Numbered from the stretch's first letter, positions 16,439 through 25,464 are shown. The stretch: DNA of 64,000 nt from Rossellomorea arthrocnemi (GCF_904424705.1 NZ_CAJGBF010000007.1:124001-188000), one strand, 5' to 3'. Notes: generated by a model not told the origin, from the letters alone. Program-made: numbers and translations.

Positions 16439-16552
16439 ATGAATCGTTCAGTAGGATTGCGTGGGAAGTATTTAGACTTTATATACCTTTGCCGTGCAAT
16501 TTTTCATACATTTGCGTTCAAGGGGACACGTATGCCCTTTTTAGTAAAATGA
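16439..16552 (+). CDS. RAxF-45-type micro-protein / candidate leader peptide
   Basis: This encodes 37 residues. AAAAGGAGGT lies 9 nt before the ATG, a very strong signal. The product holds the core CRAIFHTFAF and then KGTRMPFL, matching what I recall of the short RAxF-45 family of Bacillus proteins. It sits about 225 bp upstream of an ABC-F gene, with two terminator hairpins in between. The position is that of a regulatory upstream ORF, although an independent micro-protein is equally possible. Confidence 0.6.
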   Translation: MNRSVGLRGKYLDFIYLCRAIFHTFAFKGTRMPFLVK

Positions 16553-16610
16553 TATGAATACTGAACGGTAAGAGGTCTCAATTCCAATCACTTTTCTATT
16601 AAAGAATCGG

Positions 16611-16640
16611 AAAAAGGGGGCGTTTTCGCTCTCTTTTTTT
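16611..16640 (+). terminator. Terminator 1 in the ABC-F leader
   Basis: A 10-bp stem (16613-16622 with 16627-16636, two G-T pairs) and a TTTT loop are followed by a T-run. It lies between the micro-ORF and the ABC-F gene. Confidence 0.65.
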
Positions 16641-16692
16641 ATTCTTCTTTTATAAAAGGGGAAGTGCGGAGCAGTCAATCCCGCATTTCTGT

Positions 16693-16734
16693 AAAGCCAT
16701 GGGTGAGCCTTCTGCTCCCTCATGGCTTTTTTTT
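16693..16734 (+). terminator. Terminator 2 in the ABC-F leader
   Basis: AAAGCCATG pairs with CATGGCTTT, extended by GGTGAG/CTCCCT with one mismatch, and is followed by eight T residues. It ends only about 43 bp before the ABC-F start codon, as expected for an attenuator. Confidence 0.7.
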
Positions 16735-16776
16735 GAACCTCTTACCTCTAAACTGATACCTGAAAGGAAGAGGAAA

Positions 16777-18651
16777 ATGATACTATGCAGTGCACAGGAA
16801 TTAAGTAAAATGTTTGGTGGTCACTTAATATTTGAGGATTTATCCTTTGAGATACCCGAAAGAGCCCGGATTGGCCTTGTTGGCCGGAACGGGACAGGGA
16901 AAACGACGATCTTTAAATTAGTGTCAGGAGTGGAAGCGCCGGATAAGGGGCTCATTCATCTCAAAAAGGGAGCAAAAGTGGGATACTTGGCACAGATCCC
17001 ACAGTACAAGGAAGGGACGAATGGAATCGACGTATTGCGTTCTGCGTTTTCCGATTTGATTCAAAAAGGTGAGCGGTTAATAGAGTTGGAAAATCTGATG
17101 GGGATGGAGAATGACCCCGATATTCTCAATCGATTATTAGAGGAATACGGAAAGCTTCAAGATCAATTCACCATTGCCGGGGGGTATGAAATGGAGTCGG
17201 ATATTGCGAAGGTCGTGAACGGACTTGCTATTGAAGAGCTGGTTGAGAAGGACTTCAATGACTGCAGCGGTGGGGAGCAGACGAAGCTTTGCCTGGGTCT
17301 GATCCTTCTGCAAAAGCCGGACCTTTTGCTTCTTGACGAACCGACGAATCACCTTGACATCGGGGCAGTCGAATGGCTGGAAGGCTTTCTAAAAGAGTAT
17401 GAAGGAACTGTGATGTGCATTTCACATGATCGATATTTCCTTGATCACGTCATTACAAAGGTATATGACTTAGAGGACGGGGAGCTGACGATCTATCATA
17501 CAAACTATTCCGATTTCGTGAAGGAAAAGGAAGCACGTTTGATGATCGAGTTCCAGGCGTATCAGGAACAACAGAAGAAAATCAAGAAGATGAAGGAGGC
17601 CATCAAAAGGCTGAGGGAATGGGCAAATCAAGCAAACCCTCCGAATGAAGCGCTTCACAAGCGGGCACGTAATATGGAGAGGGCATTGGAACGGATGGAG
17701 AAAATCAAGCGGCCGATCCTGGACCGTAAGAAGATGGGGTTGGAATTTGAAGAAACGGATCGAAGCGGGAAGATCGTATTTTCCATGGAGAATGTGTCTA
17801 AAGCCTATGGAGAAAAGACCTTGTTTGAGGAGGCGGGTCTTCTTGTCCACTTCAAAGACCGGACAGCGATCGTCGGTCAGAACGGAACGGGAAAATCGAC
17901 GATCATCAAGATGCTCCTGGGAGAAGAATCTGCGGGTAGTGGCGTGGTGAAGGTAGGAAGCAATGTGAAACTTGGTTATTTATCTCAGCACTTTACAGTC
18001 GCAGACCCTTCCGTACGATTGATTGATGCGTTCAGGGAAGAGGTACCTGTGACAGAGGGGGATGCACGGCACATACTTGCCCGGTTTTTATTTTATGGCC
18101 CGAATGTCTTCCGGAAGGTGGGGCGCTTGAGCGGTGGGGAGAAAATGAGGCTCAGACTTGCACAACTCATGCATCAGGACATCAACTTCCTTGTTCTTGA
18201 TGAACCGACGAATCATTTGGATATCGATTCAAGAGAAGTATTAGAGGATGCACTGGAAGACTTCAAAGGCACAATCCTTGCCGTATCCCATGACCGGTAT
18301 TTTTTGAATAAGCTGTTTAAGAAAACATATTGGATCCATAATGGTCAGCTTTATTTCTTCGACGGACCTTACAGCTGGGCGAAGGAAAAGCTTCCGCAAA
18401 TCGCGCCAAAAGAGCCTGTCGTGAAGGTGGTAAAAGAAACAATGCCTAAAGCAGGTCAGGTCAAGCTTTCGCCAACGATGGAGGAAATCGAAGAAGGGCT
18501 CGAACGGGTGGAAGGAGAAATCTTTGCCATCGAAGAAAAGCTTCTCTCTCAGGAAGACTTGGATGTCCTTCAGGAGCTGTATAGGGAAAAAGAACAGAAA
18601 GAGCAGGAACGGAACAAACTGTATGAGGATCTGGAAGAATTATTGGCATAG
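16777..18651 (+). CDS. ABC-F family ATPase (possible ribosome-protection or translation factor)
   Basis: This encodes 624 residues starting MILCSAQELSKMFGG after GGAAGAGG; the longer frame to 16699 runs through the attenuator and is rejected. Two ABC domains are complete: Walker A GRNGTGKTT and GQNGTGKST, signatures CSGGEQTKL and LSGGEKMRL, and Walker B with DEPTNHLD in both. The inter-domain linker (about residues 255-320) is the long helical P-site tRNA interaction motif (QEQQKKIKKMKEAIKRL... RNMERALERMEKI). A C-terminal coiled coil follows (about residue 560 on). There are no membrane segments. Whether it confers resistance or is a housekeeping factor cannot be told; the attenuator-like leader favours inducible expression. 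Confidence 0.85.
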   Translation: MILCSAQELSKMFGGHLIFEDLSFEIPERARIGLVGRNGTGKTTIFKLVSGVEAPDKGLIHLKKGAKVGYLAQIPQYKEGTNGIDVLRSAFSDLIQKGERLIELENLMGMENDPDILNRLLEEYGKLQDQFTIAGGYEMESDIAKVVNGLAIEELVEKDFNDCSGGEQTKLCLGLILLQKPDLLLLDEPTNHLDIGAVEWLEGFLKEYEGTVMCISHDRYFLDHVITKVYDLEDGELTIYHTNYSDFVKEKEARLMIEFQAYQEQQKKIKKMKEAIKRLREWANQANPPNEALHKRARNMERALERMEKIKRPILDRKKMGLEFEETDRSGKIVFSMENVSKAYGEKTLFEEAGLLVHFKDRTAIVGQNGTGKSTIIKMLLGEESAGSGVVKVGSNVKLGYLSQHFTVADPSVRLIDAFREEVPVTEGDARHILARFLFYGPNVFRKVGRLSGGEKMRLRLAQLMHQDINFLVLDEPTNHLDIDSREVLEDALEDFKGTILAVSHDRYFLNKLFKKTYWIHNGQLYFFDGPYSWAKEKLPQIAPKEPVVKVVKETMPKAGQVKLSPTMEEIEEGLERVEGEIFAIEEKLLSQEDLDVLQELYREKEQKEQERNKLYEDLEELLA

Positions 18652-18738
18652 GCAAAGGGAGATGACGAAAGGAGTCATCTCTCCTCCATTCTTTCAGAAG
18701 GAATTCGTATAATGAAGACAAAGAGAGGATGAGAAACG

Positions 18739-19764
18739 ATGTCGACAAAAGAAGTGATCATTATTGGAGGTGGCCTTTCAGGAATCATGGCGGCCAGAAC
18801 CCTCATAGAAAAGGGGGTAGAGGATATCCTCATACTAGAGAAGAGCAGCAGTGTCGGTGGAAGGCTTGCCACGGAGCGTGTCGGTGAAGGGAGAGCAGAT
18901 CACGGTGCACAATTCTTCACAGTCAGGTCTTCTGAGCTTAAAAAGGATGTGGAGAAATGGCTGGAAGCTGGATGGGTAAAACGATGGTTCGGAACCCCCT
19001 ATCCCAGGTACACATCCGTCAATGGAATGAACGCACTGGCGAAACAACTGGCAGAAACCATCCCTGTCAAACTGAACACAAAAGTATCTGCTATTCATGA
19101 TGGGAGGGACGGACCTCTTGAAGTGAAACTTGAGAATGGTGGATCAGTCCTGGGGAAGCTTTGCATGGTGACGGCCCCCGTCCCTCAGGCTTTATCATTA
19201 CTTAAGGGAATGACATTGCCACAGGTTTCCACTATTTCTTTTGCCCCTTGCTTCGTGGGCATGTTCTCCTTCGATGGAGCAAGCAGGATCCCTTCACCAG
19301 GTCATCTGGATGAAAAGCTGCCTGACGGGGTGGAAAGGGTGGTGGACCACCGTAAGAAAGGCATATCCTCCACTGTTACCCTGAGTGTATATATGACAGG
19401 GGACTGGTCGAAGAAAAACGATAGGTTGGAGGACCATGAGATCTTGGTGGAAATTCAAAAGGTGGCTGAACGTTACCTTGAAAAGGGAAGTGAGATTACA
19501 GAAGCGGGATTGAAACACTGGAAATATGCAGAAGCAGAGGAAGTGGTCAGAACACCTTTCGTGGAAATGGGTCACGAAAGCCAGATCATCCTATGTGGAG
19601 ATGCTTTTCTCCGGAACAATGATGAAGCAGGAAGAACGCGCTTTGAGAGTGCATATTTATCTGGGATTTCAGCAGGGGGAAGAGCTGCGGAGAAACTAAA
19701 AGGGAATATGATCAGTCTGCATAACGACGGGATCCTGAACAAACACTACAAAAAACTACATTAG
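18739..19764 (+). CDS. Renalase-like FAD-dependent oxidoreductase
   Basis: This encodes 341 residues with GAGAGGATGAG before the ATG. It has an N-terminal dinucleotide motif IIGGGLSGIMAARTL and the amine-oxidase/renalase block SSSVGGRLATERVGEGRADHGAQFF (key part GRLATER). A C-terminal FAD-contacting stretch, ILCGDAFLRNNDEAGRTRFESAYLSG, replaces the usual GD box. Residues around 123-130 (DGRDGPLEV) are encoded by a 16-nt match to the GGGACGGACC repeat core, in a position that looks like a surface loop. Probable substrate: an unusual nicotinamide or other small reductant, by family analogy only. Confidence 0.7.
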   Translation: MSTKEVIIIGGGLSGIMAARTLIEKGVEDILILEKSSSVGGRLATERVGEGRADHGAQFFTVRSSELKKDVEKWLEAGWVKRWFGTPYPRYTSVNGMNALAKQLAETIPVKLNTKVSAIHDGRDGPLEVKLENGGSVLGKLCMVTAPVPQALSLLKGMTLPQVSTISFAPCFVGMFSFDGASRIPSPGHLDEKLPDGVERVVDHRKKGISSTVTLSVYMTGDWSKKNDRLEDHEILVEIQKVAERYLEKGSEITEAGLKHWKYAEAEEVVRTPFVEMGHESQIILCGDAFLRNNDEAGRTRFESAYLSGISAGGRAAEKLKGNMISLHNDGILNKHYKKLH

Positions 19765-19786
19765 TAAACGATAAGCAGGGGAAAAA

Positions 19787-20302
19787 ATGAAGATACAATT
19801 AATCAAGGCAACTCCAGATCAGCTCGGCACCATTATGGATATATATATCAGGTGTAAAAACAACCTCGATGAACAGGGCCTGCTGCAATGGGATGACCAA
19901 TACCCGAGCAGGGCGTATTTTGAAGACGAGAATAATAACGGAAACCTTTATGTATTAATGGTGGACGGGGAAGTGGCCGGGTCTGCTACGTTGAATGAGT
20001 GGCAGTCACCCGAATGGTCTGAAATCCTGTGGAAGCATGATGACGAATGGGTGATTCATGCCTTGTTTCTTGATCCTCTTCAGCAGGGCAGGGGACTTGG
20101 TACGACGTTTATGGAGAAATGCGAGGAACTGGCCAGGGAAAAAGGGTACAGGAGTATCCGGTTGGATGCTTACTCCAGAAACACGGGAGCGAATTATCTA
20201 TATGAGAAAATGGGGTATGAGTACCGTGGCTCGGTCCATTTCACCTCTAAGCCTGGGGGACATCAGGAATATCGATGTTATGAGAAAGCGGTGCGTTTCT
20301 AG
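19787..20302 (+). CDS. GNAT family N-acetyltransferase
   Basis: This encodes 171 residues, 22 bp after the oxidoreductase stop and probably co-transcribed with it. Acetyl-CoA motif: PLQQGRGLGTTFMEKCEELA, followed by SIRLDAYSRNTGANYLYEKMGYEYRG, a complete fold end. The N-terminal part holds ENNNGNLYVLMVDGEVAGS, the usual beta2-beta3 hairpin. The substrate is unknown. Confidence 0.85.
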   Translation: MKIQLIKATPDQLGTIMDIYIRCKNNLDEQGLLQWDDQYPSRAYFEDENNNGNLYVLMVDGEVAGSATLNEWQSPEWSEILWKHDDEWVIHALFLDPLQQGRGLGTTFMEKCEELAREKGYRSIRLDAYSRNTGANYLYEKMGYEYRGSVHFTSKPGGHQEYRCYEKAVRF

Positions 20303-20404
20303 CATTCAGTGCTTGTTCAAATGTACCAAGGAAAAAGGTATGGGAAAAATGATATAATTGCAGGTACAGTATGCGCTGAATAAGATAGTAGGGAAGCGAT
20401 TATA

Positions 20405-21484
20405 TTGACACCGATTATGGAAGAGGCGAAGGCCTTTATTGAACAATGTTATCAGGAGTTGAATAAAAGCGATTCTGAGATCACATTTCGCTTACAACAA
20501 ATAAACGATGAACTCAATACAAAGGGAACCTATACCCATACCAACGAAGAACTTGTTCACGGAGCAAAGATGGCCTGGAGAAACAGTAATCGCTGCATAG
20601 GCCGTCTGTTCTGGAATTCGCTGAACGTGTTTGACGAACGGGAAGCCGATACGGAGGAGGAAGTGTTCAAGGCACTTGAGCATCACTTGGACTATGCGAC
20701 GAACGGCGGCAGGATACGGCCAACGATTACAGTGTTCAGACCCTCCGATCCAAATAAGCCAGACATCCGATTATGGAATCATCAACTGATCCGGTATGCG
20801 GGCTATGAGGAAAATGGCCAATACACCGGGGATCCTCATTCCATTGAATTCACCAAAAAATGCAAGGAGCTTGGCTGGAAAGGGAAAGGGACGGACCACG
20901 ATGTCCTTCCTTTCGTCGTGCAGATTGGGGAAAGAGCTCCACAGCTGAAGGAAGTTAAGCCTCAGCTCGCCCTGCAGGTACCCATCGGTCATCCCGAGTT
21001 TGAATGGTTCAGGGATCTCGGATTGAAGTGGTACGGTGTCCCGATTATTTCTGATATGGAATTGAAAATCGGGGGGATCTCATATAAGGCGGCTCCATTT
21101 AACGGTTGGTATATGGAAACGGAAATCGGTGCGCGGAATCTGGCAGATGAGAACCGCTACAATTTACTCCCGAAAGTGGCGAGCTGTATGGGACTTGATA
21201 CATCAAGGGCGGCAACCCTTTGGAAGGATAAAGCGCTGATCGAATTGAACATCGCTGTGCTTCATTCTTTTAAAGAAATGGGTGTAAGCATTGTGGATCA
21301 TCATACGGCGGCTCAGCAATTCCGTCTATTTGAAGAGAATGAGAAGAGTGCAGAACGTAATGTAACCGGTGACTGGACATGGTTGATTCCGCCTGTTTCA
21401 CCGGCGGCGACCCATATTTTTCATAAGGAATATGAGAATACGTGGGATTCTACCAATTACTATTACCAGGATAAGCCATATTGA
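20405..21484 (+). CDS. nos: Bacterial nitric oxide synthase oxygenase
   Basis: This encodes 359 residues from the TTG at 20405 (GGAAG 8 nt upstream). It forms NO and citrulline from arginine, using partner reductases because no flavin domain is present. The heme-thiolate Cys is C64 in [12 protein letters not shown]. The substrate and pterin regions are intact: [36 protein letters not shown] and DHHTAAQQF, ending with [20 protein letters not shown]. Length matches the B. subtilis enzyme (about 363). The terminator follows directly. NO produced here could be relevant to the nsrR/hmp pair at 40 kb. Confidence 0.95.
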   Translation: MTPIMEEAKAFIEQCYQELNKSDSEITFRLQQINDELNTKGTYTHTNEELVHGAKMAWRNSNRCIGRLFWNSLNVFDEREADTEEEVFKALEHHLDYATNGGRIRPTITVFRPSDPNKPDIRLWNHQLIRYAGYEENGQYTGDPHSIEFTKKCKELGWKGKGTDHDVLPFVVQIGERAPQLKEVKPQLALQVPIGHPEFEWFRDLGLKWYGVPIISDMELKIGGISYKAAPFNGWYMETEIGARNLADENRYNLLPKVASCMGLDTSRAATLWKDKALIELNIAVLHSFKEMGVSIVDHHTAAQQFRLFEENEKSAERNVTGDWTWLIPPVSPAATHIFHKEYENTWDSTNYYYQDKPY

Positions 21485-21485
21485 G

Positions 21486-21524
21486 AAAAGCTGTTTTCTG
21501 TGAATAGGCAGAAGACAGCTTTTA
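21486..21524 (+). terminator. Intrinsic terminator of nos
   Basis: A 15-bp stem (21486-21500 with 21509-21523, one G-T pair) with an 8-nt loop ends in T4ATT. It also lies just downstream of the opposing gene at 21529. Confidence 0.8.
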
Positions 21525-21528
21525 TTCG

Positions 21529-21756
21529 TTAAAAAGTAAGCGGCGGCCGCTTGGATACTTCATAATATTGAAACCAGAACCTGAATTCGTCGAATAAAAC
21601 AGGACCATCGAATGTGAAGTTCTCGAAGAAATCTTCAATTAATCCGGTGTCGGCATCGTCCATGATTCCGGTGACATAAAGGGGAGTCTTAAATCTCTTA
21701 TATAAATCCTCATATCCATAGAAGCTGAACAGATCTTCTAATTGCTCCTCGTTCAT
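21529..21756 (-). CDS. Small acidic protein, function unknown
   Basis: This encodes 75 residues. The ATG at 21756 follows AAGGAAGGTG; the frame extends further upstream without support. It is strongly acidic and aromatic (LEDLFSFYGYEDLY, DFFENFTFDGPVLFDEFRFW), with no membrane segment. I do not recognise the family. It is alone between nos and the sortase gene. Confidence 0.55.
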   Translation of the reverse strand: MNEEQLEDLFSFYGYEDLYKRFKTPLYVTGIMDDADTGLIEDFFENFTFDGPVLFDEFRFWFQYYEVSKRPPLTF

Positions 21757-21844
21757 GGTATCACCTTCCTTACTCTTAGGATTTCTGTTCCTTCTGAAAA
21801 TATCCATAAAAAAACAGCATCGGAGGAAGTCCGTGCTGTTTCTG

Positions 21845-22483
21845 TCAGGATTTCAATTCAGTGTATACCACGAGTCGCTTGCTGTAATTCCTTGCAGAGC
21901 GGTCAAAGTCACCGGTACAAGTAATGAGATTAAGGGAGCTTGCAGAGGAGTAACCAAAGATTGATTTCAGGGGAGCGTCGTCCCATGGATATTCTTTCTT
22001 ATCTATTACAACAAAGGTTCTCTTTTCACCATCTTTATTTTTGACGATGATTTCATCTCCATTTGAAAGCTTGTTCAGCTTATAAAAAACGGCGGGACCA
22101 TTCCGGCTGTCTACATGACCGCCAATCACAGCATTACCGGGTTCACCGGGCTTGTAGCCACCCTGATACCATGCAGTCGTCTCAAAGCTTTCTGTTACAG
22201 CCATTTCACCATTTTCCTTCAATCCAACAGCTTCTATGGACGTGGTTACATCAATGGCAGGGATTTCCATTGTAGAGGGTACGATTCCGCTTCTTTCATC
22301 TTTAAGGATGGTATCTGCATAAGGAGAGGGGGAGGTGGTAGTACTGGCCATCTGAGATGTTGGCTTTTCCTGACCCTCGGAGGTTTTCACCTTTTCTTCT
22401 GTTGGATTTGAACTAAATCCAGCAGAACATGCAGAAATGGGCAATAGTACAAGCACAAGCAGTACAACCCTCATAGTATACAT
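21845..22483 (-). CDS. Class F sortase, lipoprotein-like N-terminus
   Basis: This encodes 212 residues. The N-terminus is a hydrophobic signal with a lipobox-like LPISAC (C19), then a Ser/Thr/Pro/Glu linker of about 45 residues. The catalytic domain has H123 (VIGGHVDSR), C189 (LNLITCTGDF) and R203 (SKRLVVY), the His-Cys-Arg triad of sortases; the compact length and GGHVDS block fit class F. It cleaves a sorting signal and attaches the protein to the envelope. The adjacent upstream gene encodes a protein ending in an MPNTG sorting signal, its probable substrate. Confidence 0.85.
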   Translation of the reverse strand: MYTMRVVLLVLVLLPISACSAGFSSNPTEEKVKTSEGQEKPTSQMASTTTSPSPYADTILKDERSGIVPSTMEIPAIDVTTSIEAVGLKENGEMAVTESFETTAWYQGGYKPGEPGNAVIGGHVDSRNGPAVFYKLNKLSNGDEIIVKNKDGEKRTFVVIDKKEYPWDDAPLKSIFGYSSASSLNLITCTGDFDRSARNYSKRLVVYTELKS

Positions 22484-22514
22484 TATGTGAAGCCACTCCT
22501 TTCATCTTCACACT

Positions 22515-22545
22515 GGGGGACGGACCTGATTGAGGTCCGTCCCTC
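22515..22545. repeat. GGGACGGACC-family hairpin (copy 4)
   Basis: Arms GGGACGGACCT (22517-22527) and AGGTCCGTCCC (22533-22543) with a 5-nt loop lie between the surface-protein stop and the sortase start. There is no T-run on the minus strand, so read-through into the sortase gene is plausible. Confidence 0.75.
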
Positions 22546-22557
22546 TCATGTTAAAGA

Positions 22558-23910
22558 TTATTGTTTGTGTGAAGCGTATTTTTTCATTCCAAGTGTTGTT
22601 CCGCCAGCGATGATCAACAGGGCTGCAAGAAGGAATTCAAATGGGAATTCGTTACTGTCGGCCGTGCCGCCCATACCAGTGTTAGGCATTTCAGATGGCA
22701 TGTTTGCTTTGAATTTGTCAGGGAATTGATCAGCGAATGCTCCTGATAGACCTTTAGCAGGGTTTAGCATATGCTCATACGCCATACGGATTTCATCCCA
22801 TGCTTTTTCATAGTCACCCGCTGCGTAGCTGTCGAATGCGCCAGTCAGTTGTTCTACGTGCATTTGAAGACCGTCTGCAAGAGCATCGGAATCCAAACGT
22901 CCGTCTGTGGCTGTTTCAAGGAATTTAGAGAACTCAGCACGGTATCCATCAAGGTTTTTAATCGCTTCTTTTTTTGCGGCTTCATCTTCAGCACCCGTTG
23001 CGTTTACATAGTCCACGAAGAAACCGATATGCTTCGTCCACATTTCTTTGAACTGGTTACCAGCCTCTTCACCATATACAGAAGCAATGGCTGCAGAAAG
23101 ATCTTCCGTGTTGGCATTCAAGGCATTAACAGAAGCGTCAAAGTCTTTTGATCCGTCGATTCCATTTTGCATTGCCATAGTGGCAAGGGCAGCATGCTCC
23201 GTTAACAGGTGGTTAAGAGTGGAACGCAAATCCGTTGCCGGAGTCACAGCCATCGTATTCTCGAATTTGTCCGGGTATTGGTCCGTAATGGCACTGGATA
23301 ATCCTTTTGATACCATAGCCATATGACCGATTGCTTCCCGTTCATATTCGTAAGCCTTTTCGTAGTCACCGGCTACATAACTATCAAATGCACCGATTAA
23401 TTGGTTAATATGCATTTGAAGTCCTTCTCCCAGACTATCAGATTTCAATCGTTCACCAGTGGCTGTCTCAAGGAAATTAGAGAACTCTTCCTTATATCCT
23501 GCCAGATTCTCAAGGGCTTCATCTTTTGCAGCTTGATCATTCGCACCCGTTGCTTTTACATAATCGACGAAGAATCCGATATGATTCGTCCAGATTGTGT
23601 TGAACTGATTCCCGGCTTCTTCACCATATACAGAAGCGATCGCGCCTTTTAAGTCGGCTGCGTTATCATTTAATGCCCCAGCTGCCGCATCGAAATCTTC
23701 AGCGCCTTCAGCTCCCCGTCTCATTGCTTCAACCGCTAAGTAAGCATGTTCAGTAAGTAATCGATCTAATGTTGTTCTTAATTCCCCGGCCGGCGTATCT
23801 ACTTTCGTCATAGAATGATCTTCGCCGTTATGTGCTGATACTGCACCAGCAGTTGGAATTAATAATGTCATGCTTAAAGGGACGGCTAAATAACTTTTTT
23901 TCATTTTCAT
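22558..23910 (-). CDS. Sortase-anchored surface protein with two helical domains
   Basis: This encodes 450 residues starting MKMKKSYLAV after AAAGGAGAG. It has a signal peptide (about 1-30, ending AVSAHN), then two homologous domains of about 165 residues (roughly 38-205 and 215-395). Each carries LLTEH, ASVYGEEAGNQF, HIGFFVDYV, LQMH and a late A-x-x-HM His, so about four conserved His per domain, which could bind metal or heme. The C-terminus has a sorting signal: MPNTG, a hydrophobic helix, and the basic tail KKYASHKQ. I recall relatives labelled copper amine oxidase, but no copper-oxidase active site is visible. It has its own ECF-type promoter and the sortase lies next downstream. Confidence 0.75.
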   Translation of the reverse strand: MKMKKSYLAVPLSMTLLIPTAGAVSAHNGEDHSMTKVDTPAGELRTTLDRLLTEHAYLAVEAMRRGAEGAEDFDAAAGALNDNAADLKGAIASVYGEEAGNQFNTIWTNHIGFFVDYVKATGANDQAAKDEALENLAGYKEEFSNFLETATGERLKSDSLGEGLQMHINQLIGAFDSYVAGDYEKAYEYEREAIGHMAMVSKGLSSAITDQYPDKFENTMAVTPATDLRSTLNHLLTEHAALATMAMQNGIDGSKDFDASVNALNANTEDLSAAIASVYGEEAGNQFKEMWTKHIGFFVDYVNATGAEDEAAKKEAIKNLDGYRAEFSKFLETATDGRLDSDALADGLQMHVEQLTGAFDSYAAGDYEKAWDEIRMAYEHMLNPAKGLSGAFADQFPDKFKANMPSEMPNTGMGGTADSNEFPFEFLLAALLIIAGGTTLGMKKYASHKQ

Positions 23911-23949
23911 AATCGAATCTCTCCTTTTTTTGTTATATATTTTCATAGA

Positions 23950-23977
23950 GCTAACGAGAGAAGTTGGAACATGGATC
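23950..23977 (-). promoter_or_regulatory. ECF-type promoter element, site A (surface protein)
   Basis: On the minus strand, GATCC is followed by 16 nt and CGTTAGC. The 3' end of the element is 40 bp before the surface-protein start codon. The same two boxes at the same spacing occur upstream of the sigma gene and at 32541-32568. Confidence 0.7.
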
Positions 23978-24131
23978 ACATTTTTTTGAAACTTTTTTCT
24001 ATTCTTTTTAATTAGGTGGAAAGTAGGGTAAGTCTTTTCTATGTTTCCTCGTAAAAATAAAATAGAGTAGATCATAACATTTATCTCAAACACTTCGATA
24101 TGCGAAAAAATAAGAAACCACCGATAAGACA

Positions 24132-24163
24132 TAAAAAAGCCCGGCAGTAAAGGGCCGCCGGAC
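24132..24163 (-). terminator. Terminator after the anti-sigma gene
   Basis: On the minus strand, GTCCGGC pairs with GCCGGGC (one G-T pair) and is followed by T6. It separates sigma/anti-sigma from the surface-protein transcript. Confidence 0.65.
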
Positions 24164-24187
24164 GAAACAAGATTTATTAAACATTTA

Positions 24188-24904
24188 TTAAATTTCGGAA
24201 GCTAACACGATGTTTCCTTGAGGAAGCTGGCTATCGGCATCCGGCTCAAGGGTGATGGCTACGGTATCCCAATCCTTCTTCGTGAATTCTTCGTTAAACT
24301 TGAACACCACAGAACCCTTTCCATCCCTGCTCGTGACGAATGTACCTGCGCGCTCAGGCTTATCATCCTTAATGAGCCATACCTGATACACTTCGTCGTC
24401 TGAAAGTTCCTGTAGTTCAGAAGCCTGGACGACCATGCTCGTTTGGGTACCTTGTTTAATGATGCTTGCGGTTCCTTTGGCTTTACTATTAACAGCGGCA
24501 AGGTCGACGTATTGGACTACTTGATCGATCGTTGCTTGTTCCACTACTTCATCCTGATCTTCCAGCTGTGTAAACAAATACGCATTGCCGATAAGGGAAA
24601 GGGCTAATGCTGCCGCGATAGAAGGGAGGAACCATGCCTTCTTTTTCTTTCTGGAGAAAGGTTCATGGGCAGCCGTTGTTTTCTCATCTCCAAGAATATT
24701 GGAAAGGACACGGTCTTCCAGGTCCTTGGGAGGTTCGACAACATCAGATGCGAAAGGCATAAATGCTATTAGCTGCTCCAGTTCAAGAAGTTCTTCCTGA
24801 CACTGGGGGCAGCTCTTTAAATGTTTCTCGAATTGAGCTTTCTCAAGTTCAGATAAATGACCGTTGTAGTAATCCAGTAAATGATCGCATTGTTGTGTAG
24901 TCAT
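24188..24904 (-). CDS. RskA-like transmembrane anti-sigma factor
   Basis: This encodes 238 residues. Its ATG overlaps the sigma-factor stop (ATGA), so the pair is translationally coupled. The N-terminal zinc-type anti-sigma domain has H28-x3-C32-x2-C35 (KHLKSCPQC). One membrane helix is present (about 90-112, WFLPSIAAALALSLIGNAYLF) and an extracytoplasmic RskA domain of about 125 residues with VYQVWLIKDDKPERAGTF and TLEPDADSQLPQGNIV. It should hold the ECF factor inactive until an envelope signal triggers proteolysis. Confidence 0.9.
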   Translation of the reverse strand: MTTQQCDHLLDYYNGHLSELEKAQFEKHLKSCPQCQEELLELEQLIAFMPFASDVVEPPKDLEDRVLSNILGDEKTTAAHEPFSRKKKKAWFLPSIAAALALSLIGNAYLFTQLEDQDEVVEQATIDQVVQYVDLAAVNSKAKGTASIIKQGTQTSMVVQASELQELSDDEVYQVWLIKDDKPERAGTFVTSRDGKGSVVFKFNEEFTKKDWDTVAITLEPDADSQLPQGNIVLASEI

Positions 24905-25464
24905 TCGAATGTACCTCCTTTCCCTTTTAGACACGTGTGTAAATGTTTAAGAGCTAAACGTATCCTTCCTTTAACCGTACCGATTGGAGTGTCAGTGGAT
25001 TCAGCAATGGATTGCTGTGTATGTCCCCTAAAATAGAATAATTGTACGATTTTTTGCTGATCTTCTTTCAGGGATTGTATACATTGTCTGATAGCGATCC
25101 CTTTTTCTTTCCATTCCAGTTGATCGGCGGGTGTCTCATAGGTGACCTGAAGAGAGTCTTTTTCTATATATTCAACAGATTCATGCTTCTTTCGTCTGCG
25201 AATCGCGTCCAGGCAGGTGTTCCGGGTCATCGTTAACAGCCATGATGAAAATTTTCCTTTGCTATGGTCATATGGGGAGTGTTTCTTCCAGAGCTTCATG
25301 AAAACCTCCTGGATCACTTCCTCTGCTATTTCCCTGTCTCCTGTCATCTTATATGAAAATGAATAAATCAGTTTTTCATATTGTTGGTATAGCTGTCGTA
25401 ATGCAGTCGAATCTTTGGCTAAAACTTGTTGGTACAATTCGATATCCTGACGATGATTGGGCAT
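24901..25464 (-). CDS. ECF RNA polymerase sigma factor (SigK/RskA-type)
   Basis: This encodes 187 residues starting MPNHRQDIELYQQV, 6 nt after AAGGAG. Region 2 is about residues 22-88 (LRQLYQQYEKLIYSFSYKMTG and EVIQEVFMKLWKK, plus SSWLLTMTRNTCLDAIRRRKK). Region 4 is about 125-178, with the HTH in HTQQSIAESTDTPIGTVKGRIRLALKHL. It has the domain content of ECF sigmas paired with RskA anti-sigmas. Site B, an element identical in layout to those upstream of its likely targets, precedes it, consistent with autoregulation. Confidence 0.92.
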   Translation of the reverse strand: MPNHRQDIELYQQVLAKDSTALRQLYQQYEKLIYSFSYKMTGDREIAEEVIQEVFMKLWKKHSPYDHSKGKFSSWLLTMTRNTCLDAIRRRKKHESVEYIEKDSLQVTYETPADQLEWKEKGIAIRQCIQSLKEDQQKIVQLFYFRGHTQQSIAESTDTPIGTVKGRIRLALKHLHTCLKGKGGTFE

